From positions 1-35,265 of IMG/VR virus record IMGVR_UViG_3300030430_002669: a DNA stretch of 35,265 bases; one strand, 5' to 3'. Numbering within the stretch: position 1 is the first letter of the stretch; each line of letters begins with the position of its first letter. Positions 11,401 through 18,002 of this stretch are shown piece after piece. This DNA comes from a virus. The notes under the pieces were generated by a model. The model was not told the DNA's origin. It did not search any database and was given only the letters and a program-made list of their open reading frames with translations. The translations under genes and the position numbers were made by a program.

Positions 11401-12091
11401 CATTATTTTCTATATGAAGTCTACCCTCTGATGGATAATCATCTATAGATGAGGACCATGTAAATTCAGAACCCTCTTGACCATAATCACTTTTAAAGTC
11501 TAAATCAAAATCAACACCTGGTACATCAGAAGTTATTGTTATTTCGAGTTCTCCTCCAAACTTTAAACTTGTTCCTGGAGTAAAATTAACACTTGAGCTT
11601 CCTGTTATAGCCTCACCTGACACTCTATCTACTAAAGGTATATTATTACTTAAAACTCCAGATATTTCATTAAACTTATTGTATAAATATGAAGCTGCTT
11701 TAGTTCCATCACTATTTCCTGTCCACTCTAAAGAGGTATTAAAAACAGGATCTAAGTTATTATTTTGATTAAATCTAAATATTTTAAACTCATACTTAGA
11801 ACCTTGCAATTCTCTTCCTGATATTCTTATAGTTTGACTATAAAATATAGTATTTATAGGAGGATTAGTTACAAATCCACCTTCTAATATTTCTACATTA
11901 TGAAACTTTTCTTCAGGAAAATCATACTTTACTAATTTAGTTCCCTCTATATTTTCTACTGAACCTGCTGTGCTATCTGAAGATGCTATATTTCTAATAT
12001 TTTCTGCATGACGATAATCACCTTGTTTAATTAAACGAGGGTCAGAATCTTTGTCCATTCCACCTGTAAATACTCTTTTATCTATAGCCAT
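2498..12091 (-). CDS. Giant tail / DNA-stabilisation-type protein (3197 aa) with large coiled-coil and lectin-like insertion
   Basis: The N-terminus has the block FTGGMDKDSDPRLIKQGDYR followed by HAENIRN. I recognise this from long stabilisation or ring-region proteins of crAss-like Bacteroidetes phages, sometimes compared with P22 gp10. The matching body seems to resume near residue 1510 (CIGSYEDKPKNKLYYF, later DDILYFTDNLNRPRKINVE) and runs to the end. In between lies about 1450 residues of other material: a carbohydrate-binding-like stretch (about 410-530), a long Gln/Asn/Leu heptad region (about 585-935), a second CBM4/9-like module (about 935-1080, starting near INGTFDSSSNW), and another coiled coil (about 1090-1210). 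There is no signal peptide or convincing membrane segment. It is about 27% of the window. The gene is three bases from the adaptor gene upstream. The role is inferred: sealing the portal exit and probably projecting to the host surface. Confidence 0.75.
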   Translation of the reverse strand: MAIDKRVFTGGMDKDSDPRLIKQGDYRHAENIRNIASSDSTAGSVENIEGTKLVKYDFPEEKFHNVEILEGGFVTNPPINTIFYSQTIRISGRELQGSKYEFKIFRFNQNNNLDPVFNTSLEWTGNSDGTKAASYLYNKFNEISGVLSNNIPLVDRVSGEAITGSSSVNFTPGTSLKFGGELEITITSDVPGVDFDLDFKSDYGQEGSEFTWSSSIDDYPSEGRLHIENNGGLVIQSNADFETGDSIPNNTQDDGSPIGVTTDNNGGTEYILTISGTEPTSAQDADINNIYSYVENNGEFEVSLFAELGGEGKFNTGDPFELDTTQSNIAESLVNKFTNFESNVLVKGSPYIHTVSTVGVHNDVTLSFQSNTALKGNNNSLLVNGDSAPSSSFSLLNNYTSDDSFNNFDNSPLNNPAFSISSNVITLSSSASAGDTFFFPANIIQGNWYKIQASFTTYTSSGNSLFFKVGSSISPAITSTTFDSFIFQADSNHNSFFLEVTNNFAETDTIIIKALTISELQPNIAHLEVKIIKGFYFNLCFGSSEQEVLSALQEGRSLSMSNRPLLPGVTTSLVNKSNAEDFDYSNLLNQISQLQELNSQLENQINFKQDEIDQLTTAHQQQVSDFNAALSLSASEIASLESQITSLNNTITDLQSAQNNLNEQIVNLQNQLGTTLEIQNNDGTITTINAETYAEIQDLVSFLHESIEASAIENDLNEQQISSLQSQLDFAQSQVDAYNTELANLGLNANTFISEFNSLQNQVQELTTQNNQYQDSLTTANLLNTELQAQVDSQTQSISTLENEVTSLGATIGNQTQTLNDLQTTITEYQNGIDKLVEDLSEAVDNIQNGSFENLPVSQIGEYQVNLTNFNIKASNLQSNIMALEQDLDRALANQEDGISQEDVNNVQALLNQALDAKSTLEAEIDLLQQSVTLTDLIINGTFDSSSNWTASSPTTFAISSSAIEVLSTELKDFHTIKQTISSPQVDGSYLLNVSVTGKEEGKGAFKAEFKDVDGNVLADSVQFGFSNGDFVLPVNILGLNSLSTSSIDIIISPVSVELNGESIVPPVGTRIDNVQFFKLPNNVALSNSSYNNFVDQSINILNNFTELQQTSNDRFNEIEILTLENQSLNQSIVRYIGLANSLVSAVQSITSEHNNIISDLNFTTSASQADLDSAVSLFNQTISDLQSDKDELQSQLDEALTQIDSNTDGSTVGSNSALYRFTFNGKMPEFTDFSGIGFGNNPQDSYVNHSSYGSDPFLVFRNTNIPEFQVEDTSSVINSNNFNEDNYHLFPIYINQNFSDNNIPGFLTLPQLLINYCSDFDDGFSHGRSNQVSGNTSEPHNHIKIINTENYGEIIFIYRVLNFNNNTVFTNNSPTITQSNQPLDSTAESITTGLQVEIEIIGGPEGWEFFIYDTGSFSGQTPTVYDSNILSDSNGHIIWNLFDNYNLVGTTFADGTTNTSLQLIGQRVYSNLSSVNDQSSSLVSLAYATSTKNLAKNVLLGRTVVQPTVAVGYRCIGSYEDKPKNKLYYFIYNSPLNTKFDSILEYDLLTDSIQTVYQDGRPSSSGNNNNILNFDEDFLITGINKVDDILYFTDNLNRPRKINVELAKQNEINIDTCKYKFQDVNYKTNSSSVFIGGSTNHPFKKGDYVYTQLDNNSNNVSTSGFNGYAEVLGIVPKASSGTTFNVTNGSATVTASQEILGLLPGNFIAIQDANSFPFFYEVLSVSGTTITLVQEYGSLTNPQFASSSDNNIEVNNSAALPLTFNGVEVEGIITDCPWVGNFSALTGVMLFADPENAYSPLISFGDTIHKEKYIDAVKHQPNTRPITTSSKDSSVSTNNILDNMFQFKYRYHHVDEENTSYSGISDIKISDAFALNTNINADSYTDIDNFLKVEYEDSVSDVDTIEIVARKGNTGEFFLVDTVPNNFIRFLKKIKNEVITNDFYNYTNITSSINFFNDGTYPFVDVVDSNKLFDSVPKLAKAQTILRNNRIAYGNVLEGFDNTKIIASSSFNPIETILQTTTTDITEEISESDLGNNADPAFNPNLGGNPLLDDGFTRHFQNFFLTGLNFESGKNQKIIIDYLANLKGSKNRKVTFNLTIDITNDIDIDLIGNKVASAINNGAGTATFEGIGDGGGQVFASYNSSDSKVEITFKFNDENVGSGFTTINFSNSHDLVIKDKSKFVSGDIGVSAFKSGAYHSFGIAYFDETNRCSFVNVGPEFSETFNGTKAYNKFYTEQQGHEVAQKTELELKIFNKPPKFATHYQLYYTGNNTVDEFIQMSVVNVEAGTSNDTQMYLSLQSLKGQNYSYNQSTGSLIDYDYVEGDRVRFISYDPGTGRRRFSEYIDLQISGSEIYTSDTDDPPFTITSANSGFYIRIPNPESTSVLDEFGSTVSIAHNGFSLATSGYKNLIVEIYRPKKDLENEFNVYYEIGDKFAISNPGKTNRAHIGDTNQSSSYTLDTEINQLVSSEPATLILRDGDVYLKPRNMVTDETGSPTETFFVEDYYLNDFHNTNNYSRGRINVINLNAAERRLEASVFFSEPFSSTASINGLSSFNLANIPYFDYNKDFGSIQSLMTINDDLLIFHENKVGRVLVGADIITTAKGDNLVSLSNKIIDNYATLYSGDYGCGLQPESIVKFGNKFYFVDIKRGVVLRLSTDGLTVISESGMRDYFRDLGEMYVINDPEENSLVSFNIIGGYDPKYDEYIVTFPDVTNAITGQWAEDSSTWSTSLDTYENRNPILIFKSKTIAFNERVNKWTSFYDFYPDYYGKVNRQFIGFKDGKLYKHNTTDRVYQNKYVFQESDVDETRNLQRRYNNFYGQQYDSLIQFPFNAEPSSIKTYNALSLESDGKLFAYMFTNMGQTITGEGLKSGYDSVINTQIGFKKVDGLIVNYNPDLEGSESLIKGVNTLFYQDVKKGDFVKIYGNNKDGGYVFKYRVVKSVISNTILSLTENVDLILDNNYIEVIDFKTKESIHYSTIPYVKSQAEVNSTYSETEVFGDGSELQGVGSVDSISETTGIGEILGNFNSNVTVNSTIPSDKMTVGGKYIIGEAGDFSISDINSSYSGSNDVGVTFVCQTSPLQSNATIYETEYKLYYQKEDGTSVFLGYPIVINNSSVIFVKPNNENVYSSSSEDVGGFLFVSKDGRVEGEKMKGSYMMTTLSTRPLLTTPSKYLSRYKFNLYVANADVDKSELSNK

Positions 12092-12094
12092 GTA

Positions 12095-13300
12095 TTAAAG
12101 TTTAGGAGATTGTTTAAATGCTTTTCTAGAAACCTGCATAGCAGCCTCTTTATTAAAGTTCATCATTCTAGCTCTTGCTAATCTTTTACTATTAAACCAA
12201 TCTCTTTTTGCTATTTGTTTTTCACCTAAAGGAATACCTCTTTTTCTTTGTATATATTTATAATATATGTAGCTTCTTAAAGCTTCCTCACAAAACTTAT
12301 GAACTCTTGGTTGAGTTCCAACAACACCTAGTTGAACTAAAATTTCATCAGAGACTAAAGGATTAGTAATACTACTGTCTATAGTTTGACTATCATCAGT
12401 ATTGCTATTAAGTAAAGAACTATTTAATCCTAATGGTAAAGATTCAGTTCCATCAGTTTGAATAAAACTAGTATAAATTAGTAACACCTCATTATCACTC
12501 TGTGATGCTTTTAGTGAAGTTCTAAAAGGAGCAACTTGAAAATTTGGATAACCTTCATTTACAACTGTTGAAAATTTTTCTGCTATTTGACTTGCACTAT
12601 CATCTACATTAAATTGTATTTGTTGTGAAGTTGGTGTTGAGGTTAAATCTGTTGTAAATGTATAAGTATCTATACTACTAGAAGAACCAAGTCTAGGAAT
12701 TTTTAAAATTGTTCCATTATTTATTCCATTTACTGAACCTGAATCATTTACAGCTCCATTAAATTTTAATTTTATAATATGATTTTTAGGCTCTGTTGAA
12801 CTTATACCATCAGATATGTATTCTATAAATACTGTTTGACCTGAAAGCTCAGATGAAAAATTTATAGTATTATCATTTCTATTTACCCTATAATAGCCTA
12901 AAACATTTTTACCTCCACCAACTCCATACTTTCTTCCCATATCAGTATGAAAATAAGGATTATTTTCATCATAAGGATCTTCATTTAATTTTGCAGCTAC
13001 TGAAGAATCTAAACTTAAGTTTGATTTATAACCTAAAGAAACAAACTCATCTTCACTATTTTTGTAACCCACTCTAAGTAATTTAACAAAATCAGTAGGT
13101 AAATCTATAGTAAGACTAGAATCAATACCTCTTGTAGTGGTTTTAACTTCTTGCTCTAAATCAAACTTTAACTCTCTTAATCCTTGTAATGCAAGTAATC
13201 TTATTTGATAGGCTTGAGCTTCTTTATCATAAGAAGTATCATCCATTATTAATTGAAAGTCATTTACAATTTGACTTATTGGAGTATAATCTATTGCCAT
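12095..13300 (-). CDS. Tail tube / adaptor ring protein, crAss-like type (401 aa)
   Basis: The N-terminus (YTPISQIVNDFQLIMDD, then an Arg/Leu-rich helix with LQGLRELKFD) and the C-terminus (EEALRSYIYYKYIQRKRG, then basic KRDWFNSKRLARARMMNF) look like the second adaptor or tail-tube protein of crAss-like and related podoviruses. This family is usually compared with P22 gp4 or T7 gp11, which join the portal to the tail. The middle (about 170-320) is Ser/Thr/Asn-rich and probably beta, perhaps an inserted surface domain. It lies three bases after the 242-residue ring gene and three bases before the giant gene. The family assignment comes from remembered motifs; the position supports it. Confidence 0.7.
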   Translation of the reverse strand: MAIDYTPISQIVNDFQLIMDDTSYDKEAQAYQIRLLALQGLRELKFDLEQEVKTTTRGIDSSLTIDLPTDFVKLLRVGYKNSEDEFVSLGYKSNLSLDSSVAAKLNEDPYDENNPYFHTDMGRKYGVGGGKNVLGYYRVNRNDNTINFSSELSGQTVFIEYISDGISSTEPKNHIIKLKFNGAVNDSGSVNGINNGTILKIPRLGSSSSIDTYTFTTDLTSTPTSQQIQFNVDDSASQIAEKFSTVVNEGYPNFQVAPFRTSLKASQSDNEVLLIYTSFIQTDGTESLPLGLNSSLLNSNTDDSQTIDSSITNPLVSDEILVQLGVVGTQPRVHKFCEEALRSYIYYKYIQRKRGIPLGEKQIAKRDWFNSKRLARARMMNFNKEAAMQVSRKAFKQSPKL

Positions 13301-13302
13301 TA

Positions 13303-14031
13303 TTAACTATCTTTTTTTATTTCATTTGCTTGTGCATATTGCACTATTTCTGCCTCTCTAATAGTTACACCTAAATATTCTAATATTTTAACTACAACTT
13401 CACCATGACATCTACTAGATATTTTTAATTGTACAGAAGTAGAAAAATTAAATACAGGCTTGCCTGCTATTGTAACATAACCATAAGTAGGTTTATTATC
13501 ATAACTATAATGATAAACTAATACACTACTAATTTCCTCTGGAAAAACAGATATCTTTTTAACTTCATTTTCACCTGATTTTCCTATTAATGCTATAGGA
13601 TATTCAAATGATGGTTTTACTAAGTTACTTCTTAATACGTGAGCAACATCTTTAGGTTCTACTATATCTACTGGAATATTAGTATGTATAGAATGTTCTT
13701 CATCTACAGCAGTATATATAGCCTCTATATAATCTGTTTTTAAATTACCAATACTACCTAAATGTGGTAATGAAGAGTCTGAAACACTAACAGATGTTGT
13801 ATTTAAAAAAGCAGATAAATCTTGTCTTGCAACATCATAAGATAATGTTTCATTGTAAAATCCTGCAGCTTTTTTAGGTTGAGATTTTTCTATTATTATT
13901 TTTAATCTTTTATTGTATAACTCTAGTTCAGCTTGTTGAGCCAATAAATTAAACTCAGATGGAGTTATATATCCTCTTTGTTCTTTATTAGCAAAGGTCT
14001 GAACTAATTTATATACTTCATCAATTACCAT
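13303..14031 (-). CDS. Head-tail adaptor / ring protein (242 aa)
   Basis: The start contains VQTFANKEQRGYITPSEFNL, a block typical of a conserved head-completion or ring protein found beside the tail-tube gene in crAss-like and flavobacterial phages. The C-terminal helix (HGEVVVKILEYLGVTIREAE) is also in keeping. It probably binds below the portal and helps seal the packaged head. There is no enzyme motif, signal peptide or membrane segment. It is the first gene after the terminator-like hairpin at 14085-14108 and has its own TAnnTTTG box upstream, so it may start a separate tail transcript with the next two genes. Confidence 0.7.
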   Translation of the reverse strand: MVIDEVYKLVQTFANKEQRGYITPSEFNLLAQQAELELYNKRLKIIIEKSQPKKAAGFYNETLSYDVARQDLSAFLNTTSVSVSDSSLPHLGSIGNLKTDYIEAIYTAVDEEHSIHTNIPVDIVEPKDVAHVLRSNLVKPSFEYPIALIGKSGENEVKKISVFPEEISSVLVYHYSYDNKPTYGYVTIAGKPVFNFSTSVQLKISSRCHGEVVVKILEYLGVTIREAEIVQYAQANEIKKDS

Positions 14032-14053
14032 CTATATATTATTTGTTAGGTAA

Positions 14054-14061
14054 CAAAAATA
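14054..14061 (-). promoter_or_regulatory. Bacteroidetes-type -7 box (TATTTTTG) upstream of the tail genes
   Basis: The minus strand reads TATTTTTG, matching TAnnTTTG, 22 bases before the ATG of the first adaptor gene. The region where a -33 element would fall is the T-run of the preceding terminator, so no clear TTTG is present there. The arrangement terminator, then promoter, then gene makes it more credible than the box alone, but the surroundings are very T-rich and a chance match is possible. Confidence 0.4.
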
Positions 14062-14080
14062 CAAAATAAATTGATATAAT

Positions 14081-14108
14081 AAAAAAAGGGAACTATTAAG
14101 TCCCCTTT
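14081..14108 (-). terminator. Rho-independent terminator on the minus strand
   Basis: The plus-strand arms AAAGGGAACT (14085-14094) and AGTCCCCTTT (14099-14108) pair with one A/C mismatch around a four-base loop. Read on the minus strand, the hairpin ends in seven Ts. It lies 22 bases after the stop of the 291-residue gene and before the adaptor gene. It should end or reduce the transcript from the capsid genes before the tail genes. Confidence 0.75.
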
Positions 14109-14130
14109 AGTATTGTATGCTTAAAAGTAA

Positions 14131-15006
14131 TTAACTATTTAATGCTTGTAATCTTCTTTCTATTTCAGCATACACTTGCTCACCCTCCCCTTGTGAACAA
14201 AAATCAACCATTCTATCTATAGCTTTAACACCAACAGGTGAAACACATATCGTATTTCCTGATCCTACCCATGTTACTTTATTAGATTTTATAGATATAA
14301 TACTAGACTCTTGAGCCATTAAAATAACTTGCTTCATTGTAGTTCTAGGATCATTCATTCCTGCCAAGAATCCTTTAGGATTTTTTTCAGCTTGAATCTT
14401 CATGTCCCAACGAACCTCATCAACACTTCTATCTATCTTTATTCCAAGAATTTTAGCATATCCCATAAGTTCATTTACAGGCATTTTAAGGGCTGCTTGC
14501 ATAGCTTCCATAGTGCTTCCAACTTCCTCTATTTTTTTCTGTGCAGACTTTTCATCATCTTTTACAGTAAATAAAATATTTTTAGATTTAATTCTATGGG
14601 GATTGCTACCATTAGCATTACAAGTATCTAAGTATTTTTTTAAAGTTGGATTTGTATGATCTACAAATAAATATCCATTATTAAAAGATATAGGATCCCT
14701 CATTTTAGCTGTCTCTGGTTGCTCATCAGCATATATAGATGTTTCTCCAGGAACATATCTAATTTTTCTATTATCACCTTTTATAGGATCAAATATGATA
14801 TCCTCAGACTTTAATAAAGAAACTATTGGATATTGTGGCATACCATTTTTTCTTTTAGCCTTAGCTACAAGTTGATATATTGTTGGTTTATAATCTTGTT
14901 TTTTATTTATAAAGTTTGGAATAAACTTTTTTTCTACAGAAGGTTTTATTTCAACCTTTGTGTTTGTTGGTGGTGTCACCACTCTTCTTTTTGTTTTTGT
15001 TGTCAT
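14131..15006 (-). CDS. Structural or head-associated protein of unknown function (291 aa)
   Basis: Basic, Thr/Lys-rich N-terminus (TKTKRRVVTPPTNTKVEIKP), then a mixed domain with IRYVPGETSIYADEQPE and ISFNNGYLFVDHTNPTLKK. I recall similar blocks in marine phage proteins encoded near the capsid gene. Residues about 150-205 form a charged helix. There is no signal peptide, membrane segment or enzyme motif. It lies between a strong hairpin (15039-15058) and a terminator (14081-14108), so its expression is probably set separately from capsid and tail genes. I do not recognise a named family; a head-vertex, decoration or assembly role is inferred from position only. Confidence 0.65.
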   Translation of the reverse strand: MTTKTKRRVVTPPTNTKVEIKPSVEKKFIPNFINKKQDYKPTIYQLVAKAKRKNGMPQYPIVSLLKSEDIIFDPIKGDNRKIRYVPGETSIYADEQPETAKMRDPISFNNGYLFVDHTNPTLKKYLDTCNANGSNPHRIKSKNILFTVKDDEKSAQKKIEEVGSTMEAMQAALKMPVNELMGYAKILGIKIDRSVDEVRWDMKIQAEKNPKGFLAGMNDPRTTMKQVILMAQESSIISIKSNKVTWVGSGNTICVSPVGVKAIDRMVDFCSQGEGEQVYAEIERRLQALNS

Positions 15007-15038
15007 GTCTAAAATTAAATTAAAATGTTAATATTATA

Positions 15039-15058
15039 GGAGGGGATTGATCCCCTCC
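15039..15058 (-). terminator. Perfect 8-bp GC-rich hairpin downstream of the capsid-region genes
   Basis: GGAGGGGA and TCCCCTCC pair perfectly around a four-base loop, and TATTA/TAATA just outside can extend the stem past a two-base mismatch. It lies 30 bases after the stop of the 113-residue gene. On the minus strand the hairpin is followed by A/T-rich sequence but no solid T-run, so it may be a partial terminator or a stop for 3' exonucleases that protects the capsid mRNA. Confidence 0.6.
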
Positions 15059-15087
15059 AGTAATATATAATTAAATACTGATATTTA

Positions 15088-15429
15088 TTAAGATGCTAAT
15101 GTAATAGTACAGCTTAAAATATTTGGATGAGCAAACTCTGAGTTTACATCATCGCAAATAACAACAAAACCATTATTACCAGCAATTCCTGGTTTAGATA
15201 TAGCATTTGCAATACCTTTAAATACATCTAATTCTTTATCAGCAGTTGTAGTTATAGTAACTACATCGTGGTCTCCATCTGCAGTACCACCAATACTACT
15301 ATCAAATTTCATTAAAATAGTCGAATCAGCAGCAACAGTTAAACCTCTAAGTCTGCTAACTGGAAACATTGCTGCATCATCTGCTGCATCAATGAATATT
15401 AACATTTTTGAACCATTATCGTAAGCCAT
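15088..15429 (-). CDS. Probable capsid decoration or head-stabilising protein (113 aa)
   Basis: A small, mostly beta protein rich in Ala, Asp, Gly and Thr, starting MAYDNGSKMLIFIDAADDA, with MFPVSRLRGLTVAADSTILM after it. It lies 26 bases after the major capsid gene, and a strong hairpin follows it. A short acidic gene directly after the capsid gene is the usual place for a decoration or cement protein in HK97-fold phages. I recall similar proteins from marine phages but no named family. There is no signal peptide or membrane segment. The role rests on position, size and composition. Confidence 0.6.
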   Translation of the reverse strand: MAYDNGSKMLIFIDAADDAAMFPVSRLRGLTVAADSTILMKFDSSIGGTADGDHDVVTITTTADKELDVFKGIANAISKPGIAGNNGFVVICDDVNSEFAHPNILSCTITLAS

Positions 15430-15455
15430 TTTCTTATGTTTTTATATATTAATAA

Positions 15456-16877
15456 TTATGATTTTTTGAATAATAAGAATCTGTTAGGAGCAAACCCTTC
15501 AAAACCTCTTTCAGTTCTGTAGTGAGATCTTAACTCATCTTTCTCATTAGTTCTATTTTGTAGAACTGCAGATCCAGTTAACCAGTGTTCCATCTCTCTA
15601 GAGTAACCATTAGCAGCTTTATATCTCATTCTTAATGATGGAATACTTTCTCCTGATCTTGGGTCTCTTTGATTATCCATAGGAATACACATTCCAAATC
15701 CATTAAAATTAAATCCAGTTCCACCTAATAAATCAGGTCTGTTGAATAAATCATAAGTTTTCTTATGAAAAGTGTAACCACCTCTAGAAAAAGAATTAAA
15801 TCCAAGATTTAATGCTATATCCTTACTATTTGCAAAAGTTCCATAATTAGCACCACCTGCAGCGTAAGCTCCTTGTGAAGCTAATAAGTCATCAATATCT
15901 AAAGATAAGTTAATACCAGCATAAAGAGCCATCTCTTTAGCACCTCTGTGCTTATCTAAAGATTTTACAGCAGCATCAAAGTCTGCCATTGTAATTGCTG
16001 AAGAACCAAGATCCATAGTTTGACCTTTATTTTCAATAAAAGATAAAAGACCCTCTGTTGTTACAACTGTAGATCCAGCACCATCAGTAGCACCATCATC
16101 TAAAGTGCTGTCACCTGCTTGACCTACAATCATTGCAAGCTCAGAGTAATCCATAAATCTTTGATAAGTATCAGACTCACCTTGCAAATACCATAAATAT
16201 CCAGTACCAAACTCTTGATTATTTACTTTTACATAAATAACATTTGTAGCTTCAGATCCTGAAACAGTAAATGATTCTTTAATAATTTGACACTTGTTTT
16301 GATATTGATCTACACGAGGTGTAATACCAACTGGCTGTTCTGTTCTTTCAGCATAAGCATTACCTACAATGGTGAATGATGTATCAGAAGGATTTCCAGC
16401 TAAAGCACCTGTAGAAACTAATTTTAATTGAAAATTATCTTCTGGTTGAGAAGATGCAGAACCATCAGCTTTACCAGTTACATAATACATAACCCCTGTG
16501 TTACCTAATAAAAGATCACCATCACGAACTGCTGTGTTACCATTATCATTTGCTAAATCATCAAAAGCACTATCAATAGTTAAATCATTACTAGAGATAG
16601 AACCTGTAAAGTGATTATGAAGGAAAGTTTCTTCATAATGCTCAAAAGTTTGTTGAGTAGTTTCTTTTTTATTACCTAATAATTCCATTAATCCAGTAAT
16701 ACCTTGATTACCATATCTTTTAATTAATTGCTCATCTACATCTCTTTTATGTAATGGAATACCATCTGTTCTATCAGCATTTATTAATGTTGAAGTACCT
16801 ACATAGTTTGATGTTGATGCAACTGCTACATTAGATGGTGTTGGGACCATCCCTGAAGCTAAACTTACTGTTGCCAT
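15456..16877 (-). CDS. Major capsid protein, HK97-type fold (473 aa)
   Basis: It occupies the expected place after portal and scaffold genes, and its length suits an HK97-fold capsid protein. Features seen: an N-terminal arm with HKRDVDEQLIKRYGNQGI, a middle with beta-rich Gly/Asp stretches, a helix near DFDAAVKSLDKHRGAKEMAL resembling a spine helix, and a C-terminus rich in Arg/Asn/Phe (TERGFEGFAPNRFLLF). No enzyme motif or signal peptide is visible. The leader is an A/T-rich stretch with no Shine-Dalgarno sequence, as for highly expressed Bacteroidetes genes. Together with the scaffold gene it lies downstream of the best promoter candidate in the window (18003-18033). Assignment is by position, length and general pattern. 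Confidence 0.8.
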   Translation of the reverse strand: MATVSLASGMVPTPSNVAVASTSNYVGTSTLINADRTDGIPLHKRDVDEQLIKRYGNQGITGLMELLGNKKETTQQTFEHYEETFLHNHFTGSISSNDLTIDSAFDDLANDNGNTAVRDGDLLLGNTGVMYYVTGKADGSASSQPEDNFQLKLVSTGALAGNPSDTSFTIVGNAYAERTEQPVGITPRVDQYQNKCQIIKESFTVSGSEATNVIYVKVNNQEFGTGYLWYLQGESDTYQRFMDYSELAMIVGQAGDSTLDDGATDGAGSTVVTTEGLLSFIENKGQTMDLGSSAITMADFDAAVKSLDKHRGAKEMALYAGINLSLDIDDLLASQGAYAAGGANYGTFANSKDIALNLGFNSFSRGGYTFHKKTYDLFNRPDLLGGTGFNFNGFGMCIPMDNQRDPRSGESIPSLRMRYKAANGYSREMEHWLTGSAVLQNRTNEKDELRSHYRTERGFEGFAPNRFLLFKKS

Positions 16878-16905
16878 AATTTTATATTTTTAATTTTTTA
16901 ATAAT

Positions 16906-17979
16906 TTATTTATAACCTAATATTTGTTTTCTTAACATATCTAAAGTTGTTTCTTGTTTTTGAGGTGCCTCTTGCTTGTCTTGTGCAAATGAAGGATTTT
17001 TAATTTCATTAATTACATTCTCTGTACCTTTACTTCTATACTGATTAGCTACACCTCTAATAATTTTATCTATATTATTTAAGATATACATATCTGTATT
17101 AAGTTTGTCAAAGTCCCATGTTCCTTGTTCATCTACATATTTATCAAAAAAAGTATCAAGATTTGAATTATAACCTTTTATTTCTTCTCTAGCTGAATCA
17201 TCTAATTGATATACATATTCTTCTCCTTTATCATTCATAGGAAAAGATATACCATCTAAATCATCTACTTCTTGAGACATTTGGTTAATCCATTGTCCTC
17301 TTTCTTCTTCTGATATGCCTTCATTTTTAGACTCTAAAGGTGTAGCATACTCTTCTTTTACTTCGTTGAAATAATCTCTAGCAGCTTTTGCATCTTTAGT
17401 AAGTTGAACTTTACCAGCATTCATCTCTCTTGCACTGTGTTTCTCTTTGTCTGTTTTATACATTTCAGTTACATAATCATTTAACTCAGCTTCAGTTAAA
17501 TTAGGATTATCTAATCTTATGTATTCTTTTAAAACAGCTTCATCAGAAACGTTTGACAAATCAACAGTCTGTGTATTAATATAATCTTGAACACTTCTAC
17601 CTGTATTTTTTATATAATCATTAATTACTTTTAGCTGATCGCTAGCAAATTGATTATTTTCAACAGGTTGTTCTGTGTTTTTAAGATCGTCAAATGATGA
17701 AATATCTCTACCTAACTTTTCGCTAAGATATTGTAAGACTACTTCATCATCACTAATATCATCTACATTTTCTTGTTGTGATTGATTATTACTGACTTCC
17801 TCATTATTTAAAGAACTTTCTTTTGTTAAGTCTACAACATTTGATTGCTCTTGTGTTGTAGGTTGAGACTCTTCTGTTTGATTTTCATTACCAGTTAAGT
17901 CTACTACGTTTGGCTCTTGAGGGTTGTTATTAACAACTTCTCCACCTATATTTTTTACTAATTTTTCTCTTATATCCAT
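16906..17979 (-). CDS. Probable capsid scaffolding protein (357 aa)
   Basis: It lies between portal and capsid genes, where scaffolding genes are found. It is very acidic and rich in Gln, Asn and Glu, with long predicted helices (about 60-260) and a short basic C-terminus (LDMLRKQILGYK) that could bind the capsid shell. The N-terminal 60 residues look disordered and contain NVVDLT twice (residues 24-29 and 47-52). No protease motif was seen, so maturation by a fused protease is not indicated. The gene has its own promoter-like element 24 bases upstream. The role is inferred from position and composition; sequence conservation of scaffolds is generally poor. Confidence 0.65.
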   Translation of the reverse strand: MDIREKLVKNIGGEVVNNNPQEPNVVDLTGNENQTEESQPTTQEQSNVVDLTKESSLNNEEVSNNQSQQENVDDISDDEVVLQYLSEKLGRDISSFDDLKNTEQPVENNQFASDQLKVINDYIKNTGRSVQDYINTQTVDLSNVSDEAVLKEYIRLDNPNLTEAELNDYVTEMYKTDKEKHSAREMNAGKVQLTKDAKAARDYFNEVKEEYATPLESKNEGISEEERGQWINQMSQEVDDLDGISFPMNDKGEEYVYQLDDSAREEIKGYNSNLDTFFDKYVDEQGTWDFDKLNTDMYILNNIDKIIRGVANQYRSKGTENVINEIKNPSFAQDKQEAPQKQETTLDMLRKQILGYK

Positions 17980-18002
17980 GTTAATTAAATTTACTTTTTT
18001 TG

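Noticed and set aside
14329-14659. Overlapping plus-strand frames opposite the 291-residue gene
   Set aside because: They oppose a better-supported gene, overlap each other, and show Cys/Phe/Ser-rich sequence typical for antisense of A/T-rich coding DNA.
17824-17910. NVVDLT as a SUMO-interacting motif
   Set aside because: It fits the eukaryotic pattern on paper, but a bacteriophage scaffold has no such partner; it is kept only as a repeated short motif.
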